A program made the position numbers and the translations under genes. A stretch of DNA of 64,000 nucleotides from DATARH01 sp036268425 (GTDB lineage: Bacteria; Pseudomonadota; Alphaproteobacteria; ATCC43930; CGMCC-115725), in assembly GCA_036268425.1 (NCBI GenBank), contig DATAUE010000057.1, positions 62,001 through 126,000 on the forward strand. Direction: 5' to 3'. Positions within the stretch are counted from its first letter, which is position 1, and each line of letters starts with the position of its first letter. The notes beneath the pieces are model-generated. The model was not told the DNA's origin, did not search any database, and saw only the letters and a list, made by a program, of their open reading frames with translations. Of this stretch, positions 24,938 to 32,534 are shown one piece after another.

Positions 24938-25885
24938 ATGTCGCAGCACCATACCGTCGAGTGCCGGCCCGCCAACTGCCATTGGGGATTTTTCGATGCG
25001 GCCTTGAAGCCGGTTGTAACGATCGCGTCGGGTGACACCGTTTCCTATGACTGCGTGTCCGGCGGCCGCGACATCCTGCCGGATGATCCCGCGTTCGAGA
25101 TTCTCGCCGATCACCGGGCGATCCACGGCGCGCTGACGCCACGCCTCGGCGCTCACATCATGACCGGCCCGGTCGCGGTGATGGGAGCGCAGCCGGGTGA
25201 TGTTTTGCAGGTCGATATCCTGTCGATCGAATGCCGGCAGAACTGGGGCTACACCCGCATTCGGCCGCTCGTCGGCACGCTGCCCGAGGATTTTCCAATC
25301 CACAAGATGTGGCACAGCGGCATCGATCGGCAACGCAATGTCGCGACGCTCCCGTGGGGCCTTGAAATCGATCTGGCGCCGTTTTTTGGCGTGATGGGCG
25401 TGGCGCCGCCGCCGACTTACGGCGCTTGCAGCTCAATCCAGCCGCGTGAATTCGGCGGCAACATGGATTTGAAGGAACTGGTCGCCGGCACGACGCTGTA
25501 TCTGCCGGTCTGGGCGCCCGGCGCGCTGTTCTCGGTCGGCGACGGGCATGGCGTGCAAGGCGACGGCGAAGTCTGCATCACGGCGCTCGAAACCGCGCTT
25601 TCCGGCACATTCCGGCTGACCGTGCGCCGCGACCTGAAATTCGTCCTGCCGCGCGCCGAGACGCCGACCCATCACATCACGATGGCGTTCAACGAAGACC
25701 TCGACGATGCGGCCAAGGACGCGTTGCGCGTGATGATCGACCTGATCGTCGAGCGTCTCGGCCTATCGCGGGCCGACGCCTACATGTTTGCCAGTCTTGC
25801 CGTCGACATGCGGGTGACGCAGCTTGTCGATGGCAACAAAGGCATCCACGCGATGCTGCCGAAGCACTTTACACCCACGGTGTGA
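24938..25885 (+). CDS. Acetamidase/formamidase family protein
   Basis: Hydrolyses short-chain amides such as formamide or acetamide to ammonia and the acid. The 315-residue protein shows the family signature ALTPRLGAHIMTGPVAVMGAQPGD, a central GACSSIQPREFGGNMDLKEL segment with the Asn/Asp and Lys conserved in formamidases, and GHGVQGDGEVCITALET. A GAGAGGGGAAG ribosome site precedes the ATG. It stands downstream of the dehydrogenase pair. Family members differ in substrate, so specificity is open. Confidence 0.88.
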   Translation: MSQHHTVECRPANCHWGFFDAALKPVVTIASGDTVSYDCVSGGRDILPDDPAFEILADHRAIHGALTPRLGAHIMTGPVAVMGAQPGDVLQVDILSIECRQNWGYTRIRPLVGTLPEDFPIHKMWHSGIDRQRNVATLPWGLEIDLAPFFGVMGVAPPPTYGACSSIQPREFGGNMDLKELVAGTTLYLPVWAPGALFSVGDGHGVQGDGEVCITALETALSGTFRLTVRRDLKFVLPRAETPTHHITMAFNEDLDDAAKDALRVMIDLIVERLGLSRADAYMFASLAVDMRVTQLVDGNKGIHAMLPKHFTPTV

Positions 25886-25920
25886 AGCGCCTCGCAACCG
25901 GTGACGGCACCCCCGCCCCG

Positions 25921-25961
25921 TCAGCCCGGCGTCACGTCAGCCCGGCGTCACGTCAGCCTGG
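25921..25961. repeat. Tandem 16-bp repeat, 2.5 units, at the GFA gene 3' end
   Basis: TCAGCCCGGCGTCACG occurs at 25921-25936 and 25937-25952, with a partial third copy (TCAGCCTGG) from 25953. The TCA at 25953-25955 is the complement of the GFA stop codon, so the repeat array begins exactly at that stop. It resembles the 16-bp array at the hsp20 end in unit length and position, but not in sequence. Confidence 0.85.
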
Positions 25962-26369
25962 AGGGGCGGGCATCTTTGCAAAGCGCTGCATGCCGCCGCC
26001 GAGCTCGACCCAGGACTGGGCGCTGTCGCAGTAGATTTCCATGTTTGGCTTGACCCACGTCGTATCGTCGAGAGTGCCGACCCGCACGATGCTGACCCCC
26101 GGCATCATTTCCGGCTCGGACATGATCGTCGAGCCGCAATTCGGGCAGAACGTGCTGATGTTCTTTTTGCCGCTGTCGCCGGTTGCGGCATAGGTCTTCG
26201 GCGATCCTTCGACCTTCATCGCCGGTTGCGGCACCGCCACAACGATGCTGAACGCACCGCCTGACTGCTTCTGGCAATGCGTGCAGTGGCACACGCCGGC
26301 AAAAATCGGCTCGGCGTTCGCCGAATAACGGACCTGTCCGCACAGGCAGCCACCAGTCATCTCAGGCAT
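25953..26369 (-). CDS. GFA-domain zinc-binding protein
   Basis: A 138-residue member of the glutathione-dependent formaldehyde-activating enzyme / CENP-V family. Zinc sites are visible as GGCLCGQVRY, CHCTHCQKQSGGAF and FCPNCGSTI. The family name comes from Gfa, which speeds up S-hydroxymethylglutathione formation, but most bacterial members are uncharacterised. It is preceded on the same strand by the peroxiredoxin gene, with 135 bp between them holding a GC-rich hairpin. Confidence 0.88.
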   Translation of the reverse strand: MPEMTGGCLCGQVRYSANAEPIFAGVCHCTHCQKQSGGAFSIVVAVPQPAMKVEGSPKTYAATGDSGKKNISTFCPNCGSTIMSEPEMMPGVSIVRVGTLDDTTWVKPNMEIYCDSAQSWVELGGGMQRFAKMPAPPG

Positions 26370-26469
26370 TGTCGAAACCTCCCCTGTCCGGTGTTGTCCG
26401 GGCAGCTTACGCCAGTGCCGCGCCTCGGCCCACCGGGTTCATGCATACCGGTGACGGAGGCCAGCGGAA

Positions 26470-26488
26470 GCCGGGGGACAGCCCCGGC
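26470..26488 (-). terminator. GC-rich hairpin after the peroxiredoxin gene
   Basis: GCCGGGG (26470-26476) pairs with CCCCGGC (26482-26488) around a 5-nt loop, 17 bp beyond the peroxiredoxin stop. No real U-tract follows (TTCC), so termination would be weak or factor-dependent. Confidence 0.35.
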
Positions 26489-26504
26489 AACCACCGCGTG
26501 ACGT

Positions 26505-27053
26505 TCAGGCAGCCACCGCAGTTTTCGGCGTCTCAAGGTACGCGAGCACGCGTTCCGGATCGGTTTCGCCGTAAGGGTCCTCATCGGAACCGAGATCGTT
26601 GATGCCGGGTTCCTCGAACCATTTTTCGATGACCCCGTCATTGACCACCATCGCATAGCGCCAGCTTCGATAGCCGAAACCAAGATGATCCTTGTTGATC
26701 AGCATGCCGATGCGGCGGGTGAAATGGCCCGACCCGTCGGGGATCAGTTTGACGTTTTTGAGACCGAGGCTTCGGCTCCAATTATGCATGACAAAGGCGT
26801 CGTTGACGCTGATGCAATAGACCTCGTCGATGCCGTGCTCGCGCATCTGTTCGTACGCCAGGTCAAAGGCGGGGCATTGCCGGTTCGAGCAGGTCGGGGT
26901 AAATGCGCCGGGCAGCGAAAAGACGACGACGCGCTTGCCGCGAAACAGCTCACGGCTGTCGATATCCTGCCAGCGATAGGGGTTGGGGCCGGCGACGCTT
27001 TCGTCGCGAACCCGTGTCTTGAACGTGGCATGGGGAATCGTGCGGCCTTCCAT
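26505..27053 (-). CDS. Peroxiredoxin (Prx5 / redoxin family)
   Basis: Thiol peroxidase that reduces hydrogen peroxide and organic peroxides. The 182-residue protein has the Prx5 active site PGAFTPTCSNRQCP, with the peroxidatic Cys at about residue 55 and a second Cys at about 60, then SVNDAFVMHNWSRSLG and RRIGMLINKDHLGFGYRSWRYAM. AAGGAG lies 8 bp before the ATG. A near-perfect iron control element lies just upstream (27068-27084) over the likely -10, which suggests iron- or haem-dependent control, sensible for a peroxide scavenger. Confidence 0.93.
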   Translation of the reverse strand: MEGRTIPHATFKTRVRDESVAGPNPYRWQDIDSRELFRGKRVVVFSLPGAFTPTCSNRQCPAFDLAYEQMREHGIDEVYCISVNDAFVMHNWSRSLGLKNVKLIPDGSGHFTRRIGMLINKDHLGFGYRSWRYAMVVNDGVIEKWFEEPGINDLGSDEDPYGETDPERVLAYLETPKTAVAA

Positions 27054-27067
27054 CGAGTGTCTCCTTA

Positions 27068-27084
27068 TTTAGAATTATTCTAAA
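27068..27084. promoter_or_regulatory. Iron control element (Irr-type box) upstream of the peroxiredoxin gene
   Basis: TTTAGAATTATTCTAAA is a palindrome identical to the ICE consensus TTTAGAA-N3-TTCTAAA used by Irr, the haem-sensing Fur-family regulator of many alphaproteobacteria. On the minus strand the likely promoter is TTGCAT, 16 bp, TATTTT (27087-27082), so the box covers the -10 and start site, and bound Irr would block polymerase. The divergent hydroxylase gene starts 144 bp away. Other Fur/Rrf2-type regulators with AT-rich dyads cannot be excluded. Confidence 0.75.
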
Positions 27085-27227
27085 ATAAGTGACGCGCACG
27101 CCGATGCAATAGGGTGCCGCTATGTCGGAGAGTTGGCCCCGGCCCGGGGATAAGCAGGGCGCGCGGCTTTTGTGGCGCGCGGTGTTGCGCTAGTTTCATC
27201 GGCAAGGTTCAGCCGCGGAGGCATGCC

Positions 27228-27983
27228 ATGATGTCCGAACGCCAGCAGGCTTTTCGCGCCAGCTACCGCCCGCGGATTTCGCCGTGGTACAGCGGCCTGC
27301 TGCACGTCGCGGTGATTTACGCCATCGGCATTGCCGTGTGGAGCTACGGTATCCCGCGTATCCACCAGCCGAACTGGGCCGAGTGGCTGGTTGTGCCGGT
27401 GGTGTTTCTTGCCTGCAACCTGTTCGAATGGTGGATTCACCGGTTTGTCATGCACCGCCCGGTCGCGGGACTGATGGGCATCTACCGGCGGCACACGCTG
27501 GCGCACCACCAGTTCTTCACCGATACCGAACCGTCGATCGACAGCACGCGCGATTTTCGCATCACCTTTTTCCCGCCTTACGCGCTGGTGACGTTTATCG
27601 CGATGTCGACGCCGCCGGCCGTGGTGCTGGGATATCTGTGGTCGGCCAATGCCGGGTGGCTGCTGCTGTGCACCACGGTCGGCATGTACATGAATTACGA
27701 ATTCTTCCATTGGTGCTGCCACGTCAAAAATGACCGCGTGGTGCGGCATCTGCCGTTCATCAACACGATCCGCCGGCATCACATCGCCCACCACGACCAG
27801 GCGATCATGATGGAGCGGAACATGAACCTGACCTATCCGATCGCCGACTGGCTGTTCGGCACCAGCGACCTGCGGCGCGGTCTCGTCGGACACGTCTTCA
27901 ACGGCTATGGCACGGCATATCTGCGCGCCGATCTTCAGCAGCAGCGCAGCGACGCCGATCATGCGGCCGGAGCGCGAGCATGA
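27228..27983 (+). CDS. Fatty acid hydroxylase / sterol desaturase superfamily protein
   Basis: A 251-residue integral membrane di-iron enzyme. The His clusters are WWIHRFVMH, YRRHTLAHHQFF, YEFFHWCCHVKN and IRRHHIAHHDQA, which together supply the eight-His metal site of the superfamily. About four membrane segments are visible (VAVIYAIGIAVWSYGI, WLVVPVVFLACNLFEW, ALVTFIAMSTPPAVVLGYLW, WLLLCTTVGMYMNY). The start at 27228 follows GGAGG by 6 bp. The 3' end overlaps the next small gene by 4 bp. Substrate (sterol, hopanoid, fatty acid or carotenoid-like lipid) cannot be told. Confidence 0.87.
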   Translation: MMSERQQAFRASYRPRISPWYSGLLHVAVIYAIGIAVWSYGIPRIHQPNWAEWLVVPVVFLACNLFEWWIHRFVMHRPVAGLMGIYRRHTLAHHQFFTDTEPSIDSTRDFRITFFPPYALVTFIAMSTPPAVVLGYLWSANAGWLLLCTTVGMYMNYEFFHWCCHVKNDRVVRHLPFINTIRRHHIAHHDQAIMMERNMNLTYPIADWLFGTSDLRRGLVGHVFNGYGTAYLRADLQQQRSDADHAAGARA

Positions 27984-28165
27984 CGGCGATGCCGGCGGCG
28001 CGGCTGAAACGTTCGCAGGCGTCGCTGTTTGGCGGCATCGTCTGCGGGATCGGGGTGATGATCCTTTATCTGCTGCTGGTCGGTGACGTCAGCGTCGGCA
28101 ACCTTGCGGTCGGCGCGGCGATCGGGCTTGCGCTCGGCGGCTGGGTGCGGCTGGCCGATTTATAG
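27980..28165 (+). CDS. Small two-helix membrane protein coupled to the hydroxylase
   Basis: 61 residues with two hydrophobic helices (about 17-35, SLFGGIVCGIGVMILYLLL, and 40-57, NLAVGAAIGLALGGWVRL), a basic N-terminus (ARLKRSQ) and short loops. The start ATG overlaps the stop of the hydroxylase gene (ATGA), so translational coupling is likely. No family is recognised. A partner or stabilising subunit of the neighbouring di-iron enzyme is a reasonable guess. It lies 6 bp from the convergent glycosyltransferase stop. Confidence 0.7.
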   Translation: MTAMPAARLKRSQASLFGGIVCGIGVMILYLLLVGDVSVGNLAVGAAIGLALGGWVRLADL

Positions 28166-28171
28166 CCGCAA

Positions 28172-29383
28172 TTATCGCGCGGTCACGGCGCCGTACAGCG
28201 CGTCGAGCCGATGGCGATAGGTATGCGCGTCGTGGATCAGCGCATGCGCCGCATCGGCGACTCGGCCCCGCTCGGCGGCATCGCGAAACTGCTCGATGGC
28301 GGCGTCGGCATTGCCGAGATCGGGGCGCAGTGCAACGTAATGCTCCCCGGCCTGCAGAATGTCATTGTAGCGGCCATCAACCAGGATCTGGCAGGTGCCG
28401 GTCGCCGCCGCCTCGAAATGACGCGACGAAATGCATTTCGAATAGGCCGGGCACGGCGCTTGGCCGGAAAAGAACCGTGCCTGGACTTCGGCGAAATCAT
28501 CGTCGTTGGCCTCAAAGGCTTCGTGGCGCAACGCGGTGCGCGCGAGGAGCGTCTTGAGACCGGCCTTGACCCCGTACGGCAGATGCCGGGTCGCGGCGTG
28601 CAGCCAGCCATCCGCCCGGATCGTCGGCGCCCCCGACCGTGCCCGCAGAAACTCGCGGATCGCCAGCGCGGTATGGTCGTCGCGTTCGAGATACCAGGTG
28701 CCGGCCTCGGTGCCGATCGTGCCGCGGCATTCGTTGAGAAACGCTGCCCAATCCGGCCGAGCAAGCCGAGAACTGGTCGCGATATCGACGTTCAACCCGG
28801 CGGCAGGACCGAGTTCGCTAAACAGGTCATAGACCCGGTTGCGGTCGTCGTCGCCGAGAAACACGGGGTAGCGGAAACTGCGTCCGCCGAGATCGATCGT
28901 CCGTGCCGCGTCGGGCTTGTCGCGACGAAACACCGCCTCGTTGGCGGCATGCGGCAACGCCAGCACCGTGGCACCGGTATCGTCGTAAAGCCATTCGCCG
29001 GCCTCCAGCGGCAGTTGCGTCGCGACCCAATCGGCGGCGACATCGCGCAGAAAGCCGCGTTTGTCGGCGAGCCGTATCCACGGCAGGTTGTATTCATTGC
29101 CGATGAACATCAGAAAGCGGCCGCGGCGCGCCTGCAATGCGCCGCGCAATGGCTCGATAAAACTCAGCGTATCGGCCGAGCACGCATGCAGCGCAATGAC
29201 CAGTTCGGCATCCGCCACGGCACGGCGTGCGGTGCGGCGCTCGTCGCGGCTGAACAGGTTGAAGGCGGTAACGGCGAAATGCGGCGATGCCTCGAACGCG
29301 TCGAGCCAGTCTTCGTAATATGACGCGCGCACGCCATAGCGTACCGTCAGGATGACGGCGCGGATGCGGTTGTCGGCCGGCAC
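28172..29383 (-). CDS. Glycosyltransferase family protein (CgeB-like), last gene of the polysaccharide locus
   Basis: A 403-residue GT-B-type protein. The C-terminal half has CRGTIGTEAGTWYLE and SKCISSRHFEAAATGTCQILV, then GRYNDILQAGEHYVALRPDL, the pattern of Glyco_trans_1_2/CgeB-like donor-binding domains. The N-terminal half (AVILTVRYGVRASYYEDWLDAF) carries a Rossmann-like acceptor domain. The GTG start at 29383 follows the stop of the epimerase gene directly (TAG GTG), so translation is probably coupled. The protein resembles the product at 40477-42018. Sugar donor unknown. Confidence 0.72.
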   Translation of the reverse strand: MPADNRIRAVILTVRYGVRASYYEDWLDAFEASPHFAVTAFNLFSRDERRTARRAVADAELVIALHACSADTLSFIEPLRGALQARRGRFLMFIGNEYNLPWIRLADKRGFLRDVAADWVATQLPLEAGEWLYDDTGATVLALPHAANEAVFRRDKPDAARTIDLGGRSFRYPVFLGDDDRNRVYDLFSELGPAAGLNVDIATSSRLARPDWAAFLNECRGTIGTEAGTWYLERDDHTALAIREFLRARSGAPTIRADGWLHAATRHLPYGVKAGLKTLLARTALRHEAFEANDDDFAEVQARFFSGQAPCPAYSKCISSRHFEAAATGTCQILVDGRYNDILQAGEHYVALRPDLGNADAAIEQFRDAAERGRVADAAHALIHDAHTYRHRLDALYGAVTAR

Positions 29384-30445
29384 CTACACGTCGCCGCGGC
29401 TGCCGAGCGCAGAGACGATCAGGTCGATGGCACGCTCGGCCGCGCGGCCATCGCCGTAGGCGGCGATGTCGCGGCGCGGTGCGTAATCCGGCCCTTGCCA
29501 CAGCCGGTTCCATCCGCAAGCGACGGTCTCGACCCATTCGGTTTCGCGGCGCAGCGTGACGCACGGCACTCGGTGAAAATACGCCTCTTTCTGCACCCCG
29601 CCGGAATCGGTGTAGACCGCGCCGGCCGATTGCAGCAGCCGGTGCATATCGAGATAACCGAGCGGCTCGCATAACTGCACCCGGCCGGGATCGATCTGCC
29701 AGCGTGCCAGTTGCTGCCGGGTGCGTGGGTGCAGCGGCAACACCACCGCCTGCGCGCGCGCTCGCTCGCGCAGAAACCCGATGATGTCGGCCAGCGCTTC
29801 CGGCGTATCGGTGTTTTCGGCGCGATGCACCGTTGCGACGGCGTAGGATTTTTCCGCCAGCCCCAGCCGGTCGAGGATCGGCGAATGCCGTGCCTGCGCC
29901 GCCGCGAACAGCGTCGCGTCATACATCACGTCGCCGATGTCGTGGACGCCTTCGGTGATCCCCTCGCGTCGCAGATTATCGATCGCGGTTTGCGTCGGAC
30001 ACAGCAACAAGGTGCTGACGTGGTCGGTCAGCACCCGGTTGATTTCTTCGGGCATCGCGCGGTTGTACGAGCGCAAACCGGCTTCGAGATGCGCGACCGG
30101 GATGTGCAATTTCGCCGCCGCCAGCGCACCGGCCAGCGTCGAATTGGTGTCGCCGGGCACCAGGACGATGTCCGGGCATTCGGCAAGGATCACCTCCTCG
30201 ATACCGGCCAGCATCTGCCCGGTCATGGCGCCGTGCGAGCCGCCATGAATGCCGAGATTGCGGTACGGCGGCGCGATCGCAAGCTCATCGAAAAAAATCT
30301 GCGACATCGCCGGGTCGAAATGCTGCCCGGTATGCAGCAGGATTTCTTCGATATCTCCGCGTGCCGCAACCGCGCGCGAGATCGCCGCAGCCTTGACGAA
30401 TTGCGGCCGCGCGCCGACGACCGTCAGCAGCCGCCAGCGCTTCAT
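29384..30445 (-). CDS. wecB: Non-hydrolysing UDP-N-acetylglucosamine-type 2-epimerase (WecB/WbpI family)
   Basis: Inverts C2 of a UDP-2-acetamido sugar. The 353-residue protein shows LTVVGARPQFVKAAAISRA, LLHTGQHFDPAMSQIFFDEL, VLVPGDTNSTLAGALAAAKL, VAHLEAGLRSYNRAMPEEIN, TVHRAENTDTPEAL and TDSGGVQKEAYFH. In context, with an oxidoreductase-acetyltransferase fusion and a DegT aminotransferase in the same locus, a WbpI-like role on UDP-2,3-diacetamido-glucuronate is as likely as WecB on UDP-GlcNAc; sequence alone does not decide. The ATG at 30445 overlaps the upstream epimerase stop by 4 bp. Confidence 0.9.
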   Translation of the reverse strand: MKRWRLLTVVGARPQFVKAAAISRAVAARGDIEEILLHTGQHFDPAMSQIFFDELAIAPPYRNLGIHGGSHGAMTGQMLAGIEEVILAECPDIVLVPGDTNSTLAGALAAAKLHIPVAHLEAGLRSYNRAMPEEINRVLTDHVSTLLLCPTQTAIDNLRREGITEGVHDIGDVMYDATLFAAAQARHSPILDRLGLAEKSYAVATVHRAENTDTPEALADIIGFLRERARAQAVVLPLHPRTRQQLARWQIDPGRVQLCEPLGYLDMHRLLQSAGAVYTDSGGVQKEAYFHRVPCVTLRRETEWVETVACGWNRLWQGPDYAPRRDIAAYGDGRAAERAIDLIVSALGSRGDV

Positions 30446-31509
30446 GCGATTGCGGCGGAGATGTCCGGCAGGTAACGCGAATGCTGCAGCATGCAGCGCC
30501 GGATCGTGTCGCGATTGTCGCGGGTCCACGCGATGGTCTGCGCGAGACCGTCGCGCAGCGCGGTCGCCGCGGCAAAACCGAGTTGTCCGCGCGCCTTGGA
30601 AGGGTCGCCAAAACGGCGGCCCGAGCGGTCCCAATCGCGCGCCGGGGCCAGCGCGATCGGCGTCGGATTGTCGGTCAACGCGTTGATGGTATTTGCCAGA
30701 TCGAGGATCGAGGTTTCGACCCCGGAGGCCAGATTGTAGGCTTCGCCCGGTATGCCCCGCTCGGCACAGGCAACCAGGCCGCGCGCGATATCCTCAACAT
30801 AGATGAAGTCGCGGCCGGCAATCCCACCGTTTTCGACCGGTAACGCCTCGCGCTGCAACGCCTTCCAGATAAAGGTCGGCGTCACGTTCCGCCATACCGT
30901 ATGCGGGGTGCCGCGCCACATGCCGGCGCCGAGGATTTCGCCCGGCCCGTAGACATTCTGAAACCGTGCCCGTACAAACGGCAGCCGGTAGCGGCTGAAG
31001 TAATAATTGCCGTACATCTCGCCGATCAGCTTCGAGATCGAGTACGGGCTGTCGTGAAACAGCGATACCGGCGCGTCTTCCGCTGTCGCCTCCGCTTCGT
31101 CAAAGGTCTTTTCCGCCACTGCACAGCCGGCCGCGGCATACACCACTTTGTTCAGTGACGGGAAATCCTTGAGGCATTCGAACAATTTGAGCGAGGTCAG
31201 TGTGTTGTTCTGGTGGTCGGCGAGCGGATCGTGGATCGACGACTGGTTGCCATGATAGCAGGCCAAGTGAAACACATAGTCGAGGTCGCGCGGCAATGCC
31301 GCCAGAACCGCGTCGTCGGCAATCGAGCCTTGGCGAAACTCGACCGCCGGATGCGCCGGTATATTGCACGGGTCGGCCGACAGCAGATTGTCGACAATCA
31401 CGATACGGCGCGGCCCGGCCGCGATCAGGTTGCGCACCAAGGCGCTACCGACAAAGCCGGCGCCCCCGACCACCAGCAGCGATGCGCCGGCAAAATTACG
31501 TTCGGTCAT
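30442..31509 (-). CDS. NAD-dependent sugar epimerase/dehydratase
   Basis: A 355-residue extended SDR. LLVVGGAGFVGSALVRNL is the NAD-binding loop, DYVFHLACYHGNQSS the substrate loop, and YSISKLIGEMYGNYY the catalytic Tyr-x-x-x-Lys; the Ser/Thr is in the AAGCAVAEK region. The GREFI-like segment AGRDFIYVEDIARGLV is typical of UDP-sugar 4-epimerases and dehydratases. It overlaps the next gene (2-epimerase) by 4 bp and begins 7 bp after another epimerase. Product configuration unknown. Confidence 0.87.
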   Translation of the reverse strand: MTERNFAGASLLVVGGAGFVGSALVRNLIAAGPRRIVIVDNLLSADPCNIPAHPAVEFRQGSIADDAVLAALPRDLDYVFHLACYHGNQSSIHDPLADHQNNTLTSLKLFECLKDFPSLNKVVYAAAGCAVAEKTFDEAEATAEDAPVSLFHDSPYSISKLIGEMYGNYYFSRYRLPFVRARFQNVYGPGEILGAGMWRGTPHTVWRNVTPTFIWKALQREALPVENGGIAGRDFIYVEDIARGLVACAERGIPGEAYNLASGVETSILDLANTINALTDNPTPIALAPARDWDRSGRRFGDPSKARGQLGFAAATALRDGLAQTIAWTRDNRDTIRRCMLQHSRYLPDISAAIA

Positions 31510-31516
31510 CGGTGGC

Positions 31517-32455
31517 TCACCCGTTCTTGCTGCCGCTCAAATGGGTGTAGCCGGGGCCGGCGCCGTGGGCGCGGTAGTAGTCGACGGCCCGGCTGACGAT
31601 CTCGTCGAGCGGGGTGAACTGCACCTCGCCGAAATCGCGGAAGGTGCGCGACGGGTCGAGCAGAATGGTCGGCGCTTCGTCCTGGCCGAGCGGCCGTACT
31701 TCCGGTTCGGGATATTCGTTGAGATGCATCGCGCGCACTACCGAATCGTACAATTCCTTGATCGCGACATCGCGCCCGGACGAAAAATGATAGGTGCCGC
31801 TGCCGATGCCGTCGGCGGCGCGCACCACGGTGCCGGCGAGGTCGGAGACGAACACGAAATCGCGCCGCGCCGGGGTGACGAAGCAGCGTTTCCCTTGCGC
31901 CAGCCGGTCGTAAAAGATCGGCAGTGGCCCGCTGACATTGCGCGGCCCGACGACATTGGCGAGCCGGAAGGTGATCCAGTCGACGCCGCTCAACTGGATG
32001 TAATATTCACCGGCCGTCTTGGAGATCGCATAGCTGCTGTTGACCGGATCAATCGGGTGGTTGAGCGTGATCGGCTGTTCGCTCGGCGCGGTGCCATAGC
32101 ACAACGCCGTTTGAAAATAGATCAGGCGGCCGACTTTGTAGGTCTTGCACGCCTTTGCGACATTGGCGCTGCCGACGCAGTTGGTCTGCGCATCGCTGTG
32201 CCAATCGTCCGGGTCTTTGTAGGACGCGGCGGTATGGATCACGACATCCGGCCGGAACCCGCCGATCAGTTCGTCGACCACCCCGGCATCGACGATGCTG
32301 TCTTCGACCAGCCGCAACTTGGCGTGCGGCTGCAGGTTGTCGCGCCGTCCGGTTTCGAAATTATCGATCGCCAGGATCTCGTCGCCGCGCGCCAGCAACA
32401 GATCGATGATTGTCGAGCCGACAAGGCCCGAACCGCCGGTCACAAATACTTTCAT
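31517..32455 (-). CDS. NAD-dependent epimerase/dehydratase
   Basis: A 312-residue extended SDR with FVTGGSGLVGSTIIDLLL (NAD loop), VIHTAASYKDPDDWHSDA, FQTALCYGTAPSEQP and YAISKTAGEYYIQLS (active site). The similarity to UDP-glucose/UDP-GlcNAc 4-epimerases of O-antigen loci is clear, though the substrate is not. The ATG at 32455 (MKVFVTGG) is the family-like start; the frame remains open for 39 more codons upstream without homology. It follows the asparagine-synthetase-like gene by 79 bp. Confidence 0.87.
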   Translation of the reverse strand: MKVFVTGGSGLVGSTIIDLLLARGDEILAIDNFETGRRDNLQPHAKLRLVEDSIVDAGVVDELIGGFRPDVVIHTAASYKDPDDWHSDAQTNCVGSANVAKACKTYKVGRLIYFQTALCYGTAPSEQPITLNHPIDPVNSSYAISKTAGEYYIQLSGVDWITFRLANVVGPRNVSGPLPIFYDRLAQGKRCFVTPARRDFVFVSDLAGTVVRAADGIGSGTYHFSSGRDVAIKELYDSVVRAMHLNEYPEPEVRPLGQDEAPTILLDPSRTFRDFGEVQFTPLDEIVSRAVDYYRAHGAGPGYTHLSGSKNG

Positions 32456-32534
32456 CTCGCAGCATCCATTATTAATTCCCGAGTGGCGTGACGGAGCGCC
32501 GACCGAACAGCCGAGCGCTCGCCAAACCGATAGC

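Noticed and set aside
26400..26460. Possible tRNA-like segment with GGGTTCATGC
   Set aside because: No acceptor stem or anticodon arm can be formed around it.
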